Shown: positions 1 to 11,300, numbered from the stretch's first letter. The stretch: DNA of 64,000 nucleotides from Mantis religiosa (GCA_030765055.1 CM060950.1:465478995-465542994); one strand, 5' to 3'. The notes: a model not told the origin generated them from the sequence alone. Translations and numbers: made by a program.

Positions 1-278
1 AGAAACCCTACAGGAGTTTCATTAAAAATAAATAATTGTCTTAGAGCCGTTCTTACAGATCCCGTCAGATAACCTTCTGTCATTTAACAAGTTTTCAAAT
101 GTCAAATTCCACTTTAAACAATAATAATAGTCAAAAGGAACAGATAATATCACCGAAGTTCGGTATTTGAATCATTAAAACCATAATAACGAAAAATAAA
201 ACGAGTAAGCTAATTGGAAATGAAAGTGTTAAGAATTCGTGAAAGAGATATTTCATTTAAGAACTGGTTATTTTTATT
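1..278 (+). repeat. RepA interspersed repeat, copy 1, left piece
   Basis: This is the left piece of an anonymous repeat found four times here: 1-278 with 1711-3237 (+), 38248-40923 (-) and 55850-57262 (+). No coding sequence is recognised. Positions 64-278 recur almost unchanged at 1711-1930, so an RT fragment sits between two copies of the same stretch of about 215 bp. The copy starts before the window. The superfamily is unknown; it could be a non-autonomous DNA element or an old retroelement UTR. Confidence 0.75.
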
Positions 279-280
279 GA
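214..280 (+). other. Spurious start of the first RT frame
   Basis: The first 22 codons of the open frame that begins at 214 lie in RepA. They recur at 1840-1930 without the RT, so the ATG there is not the RT start. Confidence 0.7.
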
Positions 281-1710
281 AAATGTATAATATAAGTGAC
301 TTAGTTGAACAATATTCTATGGCGCTAGTTAAAGTAGCCAAATATAACATCCCACAAACCTCCAGTACTACAAGTTCCAAAACTGTTCCATGGTGGAATG
401 ACTCATGGAAAACAATTACTAGAGATAAAAATCGGGCCTTCTTTAAATACAAAAAGTGCCCCACACTAGAAAATAAACTGAATTACCTTCAGCACCGTGC
501 AAAGGCATTAAGAACGATTAAAGACAGTAAAAAGGAATCCTGGATATGTTTAGTATCATCACTAAACCACACAGCACCATAGCGTGAAATTGGGGGGAAA
601 AATCAAGAAAATCGGTGGCAGCCCTAACTTTTTCGAAACAAATATGCTCAAGCATCCTCAAAATGACTCATATCTAACAGATTTCAAGCAGATGGCTGAT
701 CTTTTACCTGAATCATTTTCTGAAATATCTAAGAATAATGATCCAGAGTTCTTAAGAATCAAAAACGAACAACAAAGATTTGTAACACAAAGAATGAAGA
801 ACGATGATTCACTGGAATGTAATGATGTCATACAAATGCAAGAATTTAAAGAAATTCTAAATAAAATGTGGTAATACTAGTCCAGGACCTGACTCAATAC
901 CATTGTATAACTTTATGTGGTCTACTAAAGTATTCCCTGAACAGTGGCGAAATGCCATAGTAATACCAATTCTTAAGCCTGATAAAGATGGATCATTACC
1001 TCAAAGTTATAGATCTATAGCATTGACATGTTGTATGTGTAAAGTATTGGAAAAATTGTAAATAACAGGTTGAGATGGACCTTAGAAAAAACCAACTGTT
1101 TTTACTTGTGTACAGAGTGAATTTAAAAAATATCACTCTACAACAGATAAACTCTTATCCCTTGAAACAGCAATATGGAAAGCATTTAATGCCTCTCAAC
1201 ATTTAGTAACAATCAGCCTGGACATAGAAAACGCCTATGACACTGTATCCAAGGAATATATACTCAAAACCTTACTGAAAAATAATGTTAATATAAACAT
1301 GATATATTTTACAGAAATTTTTTTGAAATGTAGGAATATTCAAGTAACACTGAAAGATCAACTTTCCAAAAGAGTATATTAAAACAATGGTGTTTCACAA
1401 GGATCTGTATTAAGTGTGATACTATTCCTAGTTGCTATCAATGACATAATATCTAACGTTCAATCACCTGTACAAGCAACTCTATTTGCAGATGATCTCA
1501 CAATATTTTGTCAAGTTAAAAATGTGTCTACTACAGAAAAACTGTTAGAGGAAACGATATCAAATATAAGACTTGGTTACAAGAGACTGAATTAAAACTT
1601 TCAGTGAACAAAAGTAAATGTATAGTTTTTTTCGAAAATTAGGAAAAAACCTATTGAACCTGTAATACATGTCCATAGTCATAAAATTCATGTAGTTAAA
1701 ACAAACTACT
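279..1710 (+). pseudogene. Jockey-like non-LTR retrotransposon ORF2 fragment (RT)
   Basis: Frames spread over 279-1680 read as the middle of a non-LTR polyprotein. In order: a linker after the endonuclease domain with PWWND (from 388) and a basic stretch ending in SLN; the RT entry PGPDSIPLYNF (about 884-915); the RT block LDIENAYDT (about 1219-1245), matching the first catalytic Asp region; GVSQGSVLS (about 1390-1416); and LFADD (about 1483-1497), the catalytic YxDD equivalent. Stops at 580, 871, 1379 and 1593 and several frame changes break it. No endonuclease start, thumb end, 3' UTR or poly(A) is visible, so both ends are missing. The Jockey-type assignment rests on the PWWND linker and RT blocks; a related clade is possible. 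Confidence 0.8.
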
Positions 1711-3237
1711 CGGTCAGATAACCTTCTGTCATTTAATGAGTCGACAACATGTCAAATTCCACTTTAAACAATAGTAATAGTCAAAAGGAACAGATAATGT
1801 CACCAAAGTTCGGTATTTGAATAATTAAAATCACAATAACTAAAAATAAAACGAGTATGCTAATTGGAAATAAAAGTGTTAAGAATTCGTGAAAGAGATG
1901 TTTCATTTAAGAACTGGTTATTTTTATTGACAATTTCTCTTTATTGTGAGCAGTAAAACGTAAAACATCAATAAATTAAATATAATAACACGTTTAATAA
2001 TAAAATTATCACGTATTAAAATGACGCTTTGCGTTTATTTTTATTTACAACTAATAGGTTATGTTTTTCTACAAACTGAAAGACCGACCGAGGGTCAAAA
2101 GATTTGATGCATAAATTTGATTTTTTATAGAAAAAAAGATTTAAATGTAGATTATTTAGTTTGGAAAATGAAAATTTAAAGACAAAACGTCGGACAAAAG
2201 CATCGAACAAAAACATTTGATTTGAATATGACATGTAATAAAATATGGAGTATTGAGTATATGTACGGATATGTGATTGAGGATGATGATGATGACGATG
2301 ATGATGGTGATGATGATGATAGTTGGCGCTGCAGGCCATGTAGACCCTTGGCCTCCCTAACCACCCTCTTCCATTCTACTCCGTCCTCTGCTTTTCTTCT
2401 ACAGTCTTTAACCCCCAACTTTCTCAAGTCGCCTTCTACATCATCTACCCATCTTTTCCTGGGTCTTCCTCTTCTCCTTCTGCCATCCAGCTTTCCTATG
2501 AATATCTTCTTAACTACACTGGTTTCTGGTATTCTCTGCACATGGCCAATCCACCTTATTCTTCCTTGTTTAAATTTCACTGCTATATTTGGTTGACCAA
2601 ATAGGCACTATAACTCCAAGTTCGTCCGCATTCTCCATCCGTCCAAGTCCCTTATCACTCCAAATATATTTCTCACGATCTTTCTTCCTTTCCCACCGTA
2701 GTAACCATTGTTCTTCTCTGATTGTCAACACCCAGCTTTCTGCGGATATGTGATTACATGTGCAAAATGCATACGTAACCAAACATTTCCGAATATTCAA
2801 AAAATATGCAAATAAGCAAGTGAATATCATATAATTGTGTTATATGTATGAAATTGTATTTTTATTAAAAATAAAACTGCAAAAATTTAGTATATGTGTA
2901 TCAGCAAGAAAGAAAATATGAAAAATAACTGTGAAATAGCGAGTTTTTTAATATAAAAATAAAATACACGTAAAACAGCATATTATGTGATTTGATTTTA
3001 CTTCCTTTATACATCCTTTATGTATAACTCTCTTCGCATGGTCGCAAGTCCGTCGTCATTCAGTTGTTTCAGAGTATTTTCATTTGCGAGTACACTTAGC
3101 GTAAGGCATGAAATATTTTACTCGCAACTGGCGTCCTGGCGTAAGAATGAGTGTCAACATTACATTAAAAAAATAATTTTAAGAATAATTTATAATAAAT
3201 AGTTTTTTAAGTTTTTACTTCTGTCGGGTGGTCTTAA
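1711..3237 (+). repeat. RepA copy 1, main body
   Basis: Continuation of RepA after the RT fragment, collinear with 56170-57262 and with the reverse complement of 38248-40620. It carries its own 464-bp insertion at 2279-2742. The right end, about 3018-3237, is well conserved across three copies and stops at the TTAA where a Kolobok-like element inserted. At 57252 the same TTAA is uninterrupted. The His-rich and Asp-rich frames near 2280 are only a GAT microsatellite. Confidence 0.75.
2279..2742 (-). mobile_element. 5'-truncated non-LTR retroelement 3' end with 13-bp TSD
   Basis: On the minus strand, 2580 down to about 2320 encodes a retroelement ORF2 C-terminus: WIGHVQRIPE, a basic run of the GRRRRGRPRKRW type, then a W-x3-VREAKGLHGLQRQ tail, ending in a (CAT/ATC)n tract at 2281-2322. 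This tail is common to many arthropod endonuclease-RT elements. The insert is flanked by the perfect 13-bp direct repeat CGGATATGTGATT at 2266-2278 and 2743-2755. The other RepA copies have only one copy of this target (near 56812 and 40016). It is a dead 5'-truncated copy with a simple-repeat 3' tail rather than poly(A). Confidence 0.85.
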
Positions 3238-4371
3238 GGGGGCACGTACGACAAAATGTTCAAAAAAATTAATTCTTTATTGTTTTGTAAAATAGTACAT
3301 AGTGTTAGCTGTCAAACACCAAAATATTATGACTGTACGTTGTCTGTATGTACCTTTAAAAAATTAAATGCCCTAGTGTAGCATAGTAGCAAAACATAGT
3401 CTTCCATCAGCTGTCTTGGAATCTATAAAGCCTACCTACCAATTCTTAGCACACCCAGACTTGCTAAAAGAATGTCTCTATGGAAAGACACAAAACCCAA
3501 AGGAAAGCCTCAACAGTTTGATATGGAAAACGTGTCCCAAAACATCATTTGTGTCTTCCATAGTGGTTAAAATTGCTACATTTGATGCTGCAATAATGTT
3601 TAATAATGGGAATGTTGGCAGAAAGAAAGTTATGCATCAGTTAGGGTATCAACCTGGTGTGTTTATGGAAACAATTTTGCAGAGTATCGACAACATTCGC
3701 ATCGCTGGTGCAGAAAGAGCTATGAAATTAATGCAGAAAGAAGCAAGACAGAAGGAAGACCAGAATGAGGATACCGACTATGGATATGGGAAGTTCTGAC
3801 TTAAAATTAAAAGGCAGACTGAATAATACTTATTGTATTTTTAATTGCCTTTCCCCGTAATTTGCATTTTCTACAACTTCAACCCATTTTTCTCTCAAAC
3901 TACTTCATCTACAGTGATGCAATTTAGCACACAGCTTTCTTATGCCACATTGAACATTTTTTTGGTTCTAGAATTTAAGATTAAGCTCCAGATGGAATGT
4001 GAAGATACAAAATATATGAAATTATTTTAATTTTTAAAGGATGCATATGACTAACTTTTTTTAAAATTATATACAGCTTCAACAAGAAACCTAAATCTAA
4101 AAAATTCATTTTTAGTGTGTTTTAAAATAATATAACAAATTTCAGAAAGATAGCATATGTGAATTTTGAAAAAATGGCGTTGTTTGTAAATATCTCTACA
4201 TATAGAAAAAATATGTACCATTAGTTATAAACAACCGAAAATTATGAAAACAATTGTGCATATTAACTGTATTATCTTAAATGAGTATACTAAGTTTCAT
4301 TTCTCTAACTTGAAAACTTTGGATGTTATGCCTATTTATGTAAGACCCTGAATATTTGCATACGTCCCCCC
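3238..4371 (+). mobile_element. TTAA-flanked Kolobok-like DNA transposon (Kol-1), deleted
   Basis: The element is bounded by TTAA at 3234-3237 and 4372-4375. Its imperfect terminal inverted repeats start GGGGGCACGTACG on the left and GGGGGGACGTATG on the right (read inward). The orthologous site in RepA copy 4 (near 57252) has one uninterrupted TTAA, so this is a true insertion with TTAA duplication. At 1.13 kb it holds only the C-terminal third of a transposase, so it is an internally deleted copy. TTAA targeting fits Kolobok or piggyBac; the protein argues for Kolobok or the family annotated as Mutator-like. Confidence 0.8.
3401..3799 (+). pseudogene. Kolobok/Mutator-like transposase, C-terminal fragment
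   Basis: The frame is open from about 3401 to the stop at 3797-3799, giving roughly 130 residues. It carries the signature seen in arthropod transposases labelled Mutator-like: HPDLLKECLYGKTQNPKESL, then W-x-CPKTSFV about 15 residues on, then a DAA-IMFN-GN block, and a Lys/Glu-rich tail ending DYGYGKF. The catalytic core upstream is absent. The first ATG (3416) is not a real start, because homologous residues lie before it. The acidic-basic C-terminal tail is the same kind of segment that has been amplified at 24661-27210. Confidence 0.7.
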
Positions 4372-4742
4372 TTAAGCACACAATTTTTTTCCTGCATTGT
4401 TACTTCCGAGTTTAAAGAATTCCTTGGACATTTAAATTTACTTATAAAATATCTGTAGGCCATAATATCATAATTAATGGATGAAATAAAAATGAAACTA
4501 GTGAACATAAAACAAGGCATAGACACATTTATAAAACCATGATGGTTTCATTACGAATTATCAGATGAACAAGGGATTTATTTCTTTGGTAATATATAGT
4601 TATTCCTTAAAAGGGTGAATACAAAGAAATATTCTCAGCAGAGAGAAATATTCATGGCGTTATGTAAATCATAGTACATGAAGTATGATGAGTAATATGA
4701 TCTTTAATATGTGAGATACATGTAATGGTAATCAAATTTCAC

Positions 4743-4973
4743 TCATTCGTTGGCTGTTGGCATTTTTTTATTCTCTCGTCTGTCCACGTTGCTCTTCGGT
4801 TTGTCCTCTTGGTCAACTTGCCACTTATGTACCTTCATTCTAAAGACACCCCTGTCTAGGATACCATCTTGAGGCATTACTGACAATTTTAAGTCATTTT
4901 TTACTTCACCAATCCATTTCATAGTGTCTACTTGTGCTTTGCGAGAGTGGTATGAAAAGTTTCCGACCTCCAA
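4743..4973 (-). pseudogene. Probable retroelement ORF2 C-terminal scrap
   Basis: A 76-codon minus-strand frame contains KWIGEVKNDLK followed by a segment ending LDRGVFRMKVHKW. This resembles the W-x-VKxDL...ALDRxxWR pattern at the end of many arthropod endonuclease-RT proteins. The first residues read through a mariner-TIR-like sequence (4946-4973), so the ATG is not meaningful. Assignment is by pattern only and could be wrong. Confidence 0.4.
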
Positions 4974-4975
4974 AT

Positions 4976-5248
4976 GAACATTTTCTCTGAGATGTACTAT
5001 ATATTATTAGTAAATTTATCAGATTAAATTTGAATCTGGCCCTTGGTTTAGAATAAAACAATCATTCAATTCTCATTTTATTAATTTTTAATATTTGCTT
5101 GTGAAATATGATTTTTGTTATTTAATAGCACAAACACTGGTGACATAAATATACCGTCACATCAATGTCCTTTGAAACAGTTTTTATCCAAGCACAAAAA
5201 TTGTTCAAGCTTCTATTTTGAAAACTGCATCGTGTGAAGCAATTCATA
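4976..5248 (+). repeat. RepB repeat, copy 1
   Basis: AT-rich non-coding sequence that recurs at 29394-29651 with many shared blocks, including the right end with AAAACTGCATCGTGTGAAGC. In both copies a mariner of the same family starts exactly at the TA after the shared segment. It is therefore either a shared target repeat or part of one duplicated composite unit. Confidence 0.6.
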
Positions 5249-5747
5249 CGGGGGTGGTCTGAAAAGTTTCCGACCTCAACATGAAGATGGCAGGACTCGT
5301 AAATAAAAGTTAGTAAACTTCGTTATTCATCTGTTGACAGATACTCACCTCAGTTTCAGCCAGTTTGGACGCTCAGTTGTTATGTAACAGTCATTTGAGT
5401 GAGTTGATGTGAGTGTTTTTTATAAAAATGGACAACATCTAGTATCGAGCTGTCATTAAATATTTGTTTTTGAAGTACAAAACGCCTACGCAAATCAAAG
5501 ACGAGTTGAATTCCGTGTATGGGGACTCTGCACCATCATCTATCACAGTGAAACTTTGAGCAGCTGAATTTAAACGTGGTCGTAAGAGCTTGGGAGACGA
5601 TGAACGTTCGGGACGTTCAAAAACTGCAACTACCGACGAAAACATCGCCAAAGTTCACCAAATGGTGCCAGACGACCGCCGAATGAAAGTGAGAGAGATA
5701 GCAGAGACTATGGACATGTCAAAAGAACGTGTTTGTCACATATTTAA

Positions 5748-7369
5748 GGGGATGCAGCACCGAAAACCCCAAATCCAGCAATTTTCAACCAATCTTGCTG
5801 AAATGTTTACCACTTAGTTCTGATGCACATTGGATACAGAATTAAAAATTTGGGTTATATATCTGCAATAGATTTTGAGTAATTAATTTGTGAAATTCAA
5901 AATTTGGGTAAAATTCAAACAGCTCCACGTGATGAAAATTTTGAAAATTTTAATTTTTCTGTTTCTAAAAATATTCAGATGGTTATGAAGAAAATATCTA
6001 TCACATGAATTTTAGTTCCAGAGGAAAAAAAAATAGGTATGGAGACAAAAGCCAAAAAATGATTAAGCTTCTGACTTTTTGTATCAATAACTTTAAAAAT
6101 ATAATGGATATTACAAATTCATATGATGGAAATCTTTGTTTGCTTTCTAAGAACATGTGTTGAAAATTTTAGAAGGACTGAATTAAAACTGCATCGTGTG
6201 AAACATTTTGAATGACAAAAAAATGTTGAAAAAACTATAACTGAGTAAATCAAATTTTAAAATCCAAAACATCTTCCATCTCAGCTGCATGCCTTGAAGT
6301 AGACTAAAACCCTCCAGATAGGTAAGTCGGACCCTCCTGCCTCTTCCTTCTCTCTTCTGCTGCAGATTCCTTCAATTTCAGTTTCCTTCTGGATGTGTTA
6401 GAAGTTACTGTTGCAGAAATTGCTGAATGAAGTAAGCGTAATTGGTCCTTCCCTTGGCTAATTTTTAGAGATGCTGGTTAAATCTGTGTCCATTACGTCT
6501 GACTGCAGCTTGAGTGAGGCAGAACAACCAAAACTGCATTCACTGATGGGTGATGTCACAGCAACCTCAAGTCTCTTCTTTGAAACAAATGTTTCTTTTG
6601 GGCAATTATGTCATATCATGTTATGTAAACTTTCATTTGTATTTTGTGTCTTACCCAATGTACATCTCCTTAGGATTTCATCTGATGCCAGCCTTTGGTA
6701 CACAGCCAGTAATTTTCTTACCACATCAGGCCTCAAGTATGTTCACATTGTTGTGTTATGTTTAGGTGTTTCTTCCCATGTATCGCTTGGGCTATTCATG
6801 ATCCTAACTATGTACACAGTCAACAAGAGGTCCGTTGTTTCAAAGAATGTTGTACCTATAACCTATATAACAGTTATATGCACGTTTTGATGTATAAAAT
6901 ACCTTTATAAATGTCAACGGCAGACTAAAACTCATCAGTTATATATAAACAGTATGTAGTTTAACGAGAAACACAAGAAAATCTCGACCGTTAGTAACTC
7001 ACACAAAAGCAAAAATATAAACATTATTATTTACTTTCAATGTTTGCAGCCAGTGTTTTGTTTCCATGGTGCCACATACTGTAAGAAATAACCGTCATAC
7101 CAACACACAAAATTCCAGCAGAAACTTTGCCCGATCATTTCAAATGTATTAATTTAGTACGTTCAATCGAACTGAAATGACAGAATTCTGTGAATCCAAG
7201 GACCGGCATGCAGGTACGCACGGACATTTAAATTGCCATGTGAGGGTATTTAAATGCCTGAAACTCATAAATTTAGTTGGGTTATGATGCTATAAGGTTC
7301 AAAGTATTTTATTAGCTCAAAAAAAAGTATTTTCCCCACATTTTTAACCAATTTCGGTGCTGCATTCCC
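5748..7369 (-). mobile_element. TTAA-flanked Kolobok-like element (Kol-2) inside mariner M1
   Basis: It interrupts the M1 transposase between the codons for VCHI and LNQHL. TTAA flanks it at 5744-5747 and 7370-7373. The 18-bp TIRs differ at one position: GGGGATGCAGCACCGAAA at the left and GGGAATGCAGCACCGAAA (read inward) at the right. The 1622-bp insert carries a decayed minus-strand transposase frame, so the element is oriented opposite to the mariner. Precise TTAA duplication plus long matching TIRs make the boundaries secure. Confidence 0.9.
6380..6800 (-). pseudogene. Kolobok/Mutator-like transposase C-terminus, decayed
   Basis: The minus strand from about 6790 down reads RPDVVRKLLAVYQRL, then LRRCTLGKTQNTNESLHNMI, a TGA where the family has Trp, then HNCPKETFV. 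This lines up with the KTQNPKES and CPKTSFV blocks of Kol-1 at 3480-3560, so both TTAA elements belong to one superfamily. Further stops occur toward about 6470. The catalytic part upstream is not recognisable. Plus-strand frames over the same bases are shadows. Confidence 0.75.
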
Positions 7370-7650
7370 TTAATCAACATTTAGTCATGAGAAAGCTGCC
7401 CGCGCGTTGGGTGTCGCGTTTGCTCAAGTTAGACCAAAAACGTGTTCGATTGAACATTTTCAACGCTCTGTTGGCGCAGTTCAGGAGCAATAAATCCGAG
7501 TTTTGGCGCCGATTAATTACTGTAGATGAAACTTGGATACACCATTATATGCCCGAAACAAAAATACAGTACAAACAGTGGGCTGCAAAGGGGGAACCGG
7601 CTCCAAAAAAGCAAAAACTGTTTTTTTTCGGCTGGGAAAGTGATGGCGAC

Positions 7651-8023
7651 ATGTTCACTGACAGTTGGTCGCATTTTATGCAAGGGAGTTGGTAAACCTG
7701 TTTTTAAAAAGAAATACAATAGAGAATCGTTGTGTGAAGAAACATGAAGCATGTTAATGGCAGCTGCAATTAGTTACATTGTAATATGTTTTAGTGTTGA
7801 AACTAGTAATAGACTTAGTCAACGTTCTTCATAGGTGATGTATGCAAAGTGTTTAGCAAATGATAAGTATGATGGTATATTATCTTTGAGAAATTAAATT
7901 AAATACATAAATATAAGCGTCAAACATTTTCTTCTCCTGACAATTGGCCGATTCTACTGCAATGCAGTCCACTTAGGTTGTGAGCTTTAATTTGAGAGCA
8001 ACAACTTACACCACGACGGAAGA
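7651..8023. mobile_element. 373-bp insertion with 9-bp direct repeats in M1
   Basis: The mariner reading frame stops at 7650 and resumes at 8033. The break is flanked by the direct repeat GATGGCGAC at 7642-7650 and 8024-8032, as expected for an insertion with a 9-bp target duplication. I see no inverted ends, coding sequence or tRNA-like boxes inside. The class is unknown (SINE remnant, solo terminal repeat or hAT-type derivative). Confidence 0.65.
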
Positions 8024-8385
8024 GATGGCGACTGTTTTTTGGGGTAGTCATGGAGTTATTTCAATCGATTGTTTACAAAAAGGAGACACCATTACAGGAG
8101 CATACTATTCATTATTGCTTGACAAGCTGAAGGCAGAACTTGCAGATAACCGGCCAAATTTACAGAAAAAAGTACCAAGACAACGCACCGTCTCACACCT
8201 CAGCGGTTGCAATGGCGAAAATCCATGAATTACTGTTTGAACTGCTTGACCATCCGCCTTACTCTCCAGATCTAGCTCCAAGCGACTTCGTTTTGTTCCC
8301 TCATTTGAAAATTGCGCTCGGAGCACAGAGATTTTCGTCAAATGAAGAGACAATCACCTTCATGAACAATTATTTTACAGAGAAA

Positions 8386-11300
8386 AACGCCAAGTACTAT
8401 TTGGACGGGTTACAGAGATGGGAGCATCGCTGGGAGAAGTGTGTAGAGTTACAAGGAGACTATGTTGATAAACGCCGAGTACTATTTGGACGGGTTATAG
8501 AGATGCGAGCATCGCTGGGAGAAGTGTGTAGAGTTACAAGGAGACTATGTTGAAAAACGCCGAGTACTATTTGGACGGTTACAGAGATGCGAGCATCGCT
8601 GGGAGAAGTGTGTAGAGTTACAAGGAGACTATGTTGATAAACGCCGAGTACTATTTGGACGGGTTACAGAGATGGGAGCATCGCTGGGAGAAGAGTGTAG
8701 AGCTACAAGGAGACTAATTTCAAAAACGCGGACTACTATTTGGACGGGTTACAGAGATGGGAGCATCGCTGGGAGAAGTGTGTAGAGTTACAAGGAGACT
8801 ATGTTGAAAAACGCCGAGTGCTATTTGGACGGGTTACAGAGATGGGAGCATCGCTGGGAGAAGAGTGTAGAGCTACAAGGAGACTAATTTGAAAAACGCG
8901 GAGTCCTATTTGGACGGGTTATAGAGATGCGAGCATCGCTGGGAGAAGTGCGTAGAGTTACAAGGAGACTATGTTGAAAAACGCCGAGTGCTATTTGGAC
9001 GGGTTACAGAGATGGGAACATCGCTGGGAGAAGTGTGTAGAGTTACAAGGAGACTATGTTGAAAAACGCCGAGTGCTATTTGGACGGGTTACAGAGATGG
9101 GAGCATCGCTGGGAGAAGTGTGTAGAGTTACAAGAAGACTGTTGAAAAACGCCGAGTACTATTTGGACGGGTTACAGAGATGGGAGCATCGCTGGGAGAA
9201 GTGTGTAGACTTACAAGGAGACTGTTGAAAAACGCCGAGTACTATTTGGACGGGTTACAGAGATGGGAACATCGCTGGGAGAAGTGTGTAGACTTACAAG
9301 AAGACTGTTGAAAAACGCCGAGTACTATTTGGACGGGTTACAGAGATGGGAACATCGCTGGGAGAAGTGTGTAGACTTACAAGAAGACTGTTGAAAAACG
9401 ACGAGTACTATTTGGACGGGTTACAGAGATGGGAGCATCGCTGGGAGAAGTGTGTAGACTTACAAGGAGACTGTTGAAAAACGCCGAGTACTATTTGGAC
9501 GGGTTACAGAGATGGGAACATCGCTGGGAGAAGTGTGTAGACTTACAAGAAGACTGTTGAAAAACGCCGAGTACTATTTGGACGGGTTACAGGGATGGGA
9601 ACATCGCTGGGAGAAGTGTGTAGAGTTACAAGGAGACTGTTGAAAAACGCCGAGTACTATTTGGACGGGTTACAGAGATGGGAGCATCGCTGGGAGAGGT
9701 GTGTAGACTTACAAGGAGACTGTTGAAAAACGCCGAGTACTATTTGGACGGGTTACAGAGATGGGAGCATTGCTGGGAGAAGTGTGTAGACTTACAAGGA
9801 GACTGTTGAAAAACGCCGAGTACTATTTGGACGGGTTACTGAGATGGGAGCATCGCTGGGAGAAGTGTGTAGACTTACAAGGAGACTGTTGAAAAACGCC
9901 GAGTACTATTTGGACGGGTTACTGAGATGGGAGCATTGCTGGGAGAAGTGTGTAGACTTACAAGGAGACTGTTGAAAAACGCCGAGTACTATTTGGACGG
10001 GTTACTGAGATGGGAGCATCGCTGGGAGAAGTGTGTAGAGTTACAAGGAGACTATGTTGAAAAACGCCGAGTACTATTTGGATGGGTTACAGAGATGGGA
10101 GCATCACTGGGAGAAGTGTGTAGAGTTACAAGGAGACTATGTTGAAAAACGCCGAGTACTATTTGGACGGGTTACTGAGATGGGAGCATCACTGGGAGAA
10201 GTGTGTAGACTTACAAGGAGACTGTTGAAAAACGCCGAGTACTATTTGGACGGGTTACAGAGATGGGAGCATCGCTGGGAGAAGTGTGTAGAGTTACAAG
10301 GAGACCATGTTGAAAAACGCCGAGTACTATTTGGATGGGTTACAGAGATGGGAGCATCGCTGGGAGAAGTGTGTAGAGTTACAAGGAGACTATGATGAAA
10401 AACGTCGAGCACTATTTGGACGGGTTACAGAGATGGGAGCATCGCTGGGAGAAGTGTGTAGAGTTACAAGGAGACTGTTGAAAAACGCCGAGTACTATTT
10501 GGACGGGTTACAGAGATGGGAGCATCGCTGGGAGAAGTGTGTAGAGTTACAAGGAGACTATGTTGAAAAACGCCGAGTACTATTTGGATGGGTTACAGAG
10601 ATGGGAGCATCGCTGGGAGAAGTGTGTAGAGTTACAAGGAGACTATGTTGAAAAACGTCGAGTACTATATGGACGGGTTACAGAGATGGGAGCATCGCTG
10701 GGAGAAGTGTGTAGAGTTACAAGGAGACTATGATGAAAGACGTCGAGCACTATTTGGACGGGTTACAGAGATGGGAGCATCGCTGGGAGAAGTGTGTAGA
10801 GTTACAAGGAGACTATGTTGAAAAACGCCGAGTTCTATTCGGACGGGTTACAGAGATGGGAGCATCGCTGGGAGAAGTGTGTAGAGTTACAAGGAGACTA
10901 TGTTGAAAAACGCCGAGTTCTATTCGGACGGGTTACTGAGATGGGAGCATTGCTGGGAGAAGTGTGTAGACTTACAAGGAGACTATGTTGAAAAACGCCG
11001 AGTTCTATTCGGACGGGTTACAGAGATGGGAGCATCGCTGGGAGAAGTGTGTAGAGTTACAAGGAGACTATGTTGAAAAACGCCGAGTACTATTTGGATG
11101 GGTTACAGAGATGGGAGCATCGCTGGGAGAAGTGTGTAGAGTTACAAGGAGACTATGTTGAAAAACGCCGAGTTCTATTCGGACGGGTTACTGAGATGGG
11201 AGCATTGCTGGGAGAAGTGTGTAGAGTTACAAGGAGACTATGTTGAAAAACGCCGAGTACTATTTGGACGGGTTACAGAGATGGGAACATCGCTGGGAGA

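Larger units (their letters stand above)
5427..8472 (+). pseudogene. Mariner transposase (D,D34D type), broken, M1
   Basis: Pieces in order: the N-terminal HTH region (TPTQIKDELNSVYGDSAP, then EFKRGRKSL, DDERSG) at 5427-5743; LNQHL through RWVSRLLKLDQKRV to TVDETWIHH, the first catalytic Asp, at 7374-7650; FWGSHGV-IDCLQKG at 8033-8110; YQDNAPSHTS, the second Asp, near 8180-8210; and HPPYSPDLAPSDFVLF, with the third Asp in PSD, near 8250-8295. All three catalytic Asp codons survive, but stops (early codons, and one near 5559), a frameshift after 8160 and two insertions make it non-functional. The tail YYLDGLQRWEHRWEKCVELQ is the seed of the array that follows. Confidence 0.85.

Noticed and set aside
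2016..2596. His-rich (minus) and Asp-rich (plus) proteins
   Set aside because: Both are translations of the (GAT)n tail of a retroelement insertion.
4946..4975. Orphan mariner TIR (GAAAAGTTTCCGACCTCC)
   Set aside because: It resembles the M1-family terminus but has no adjoining mariner sequence; it could be a solo end, too short to call.
6471..6890. Plus-strand 139-codon frame
   Set aside because: It lies inside Kol-2, where the minus strand carries recognisable transposase blocks; the plus frame has no family pattern.
8971..10651. Open frames of up to 114 codons across the 85-bp array
   Set aside because: The unit length is not a multiple of three and the frames simply cycle through all three readings of a dead mariner tail. 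No sign of coding selection.
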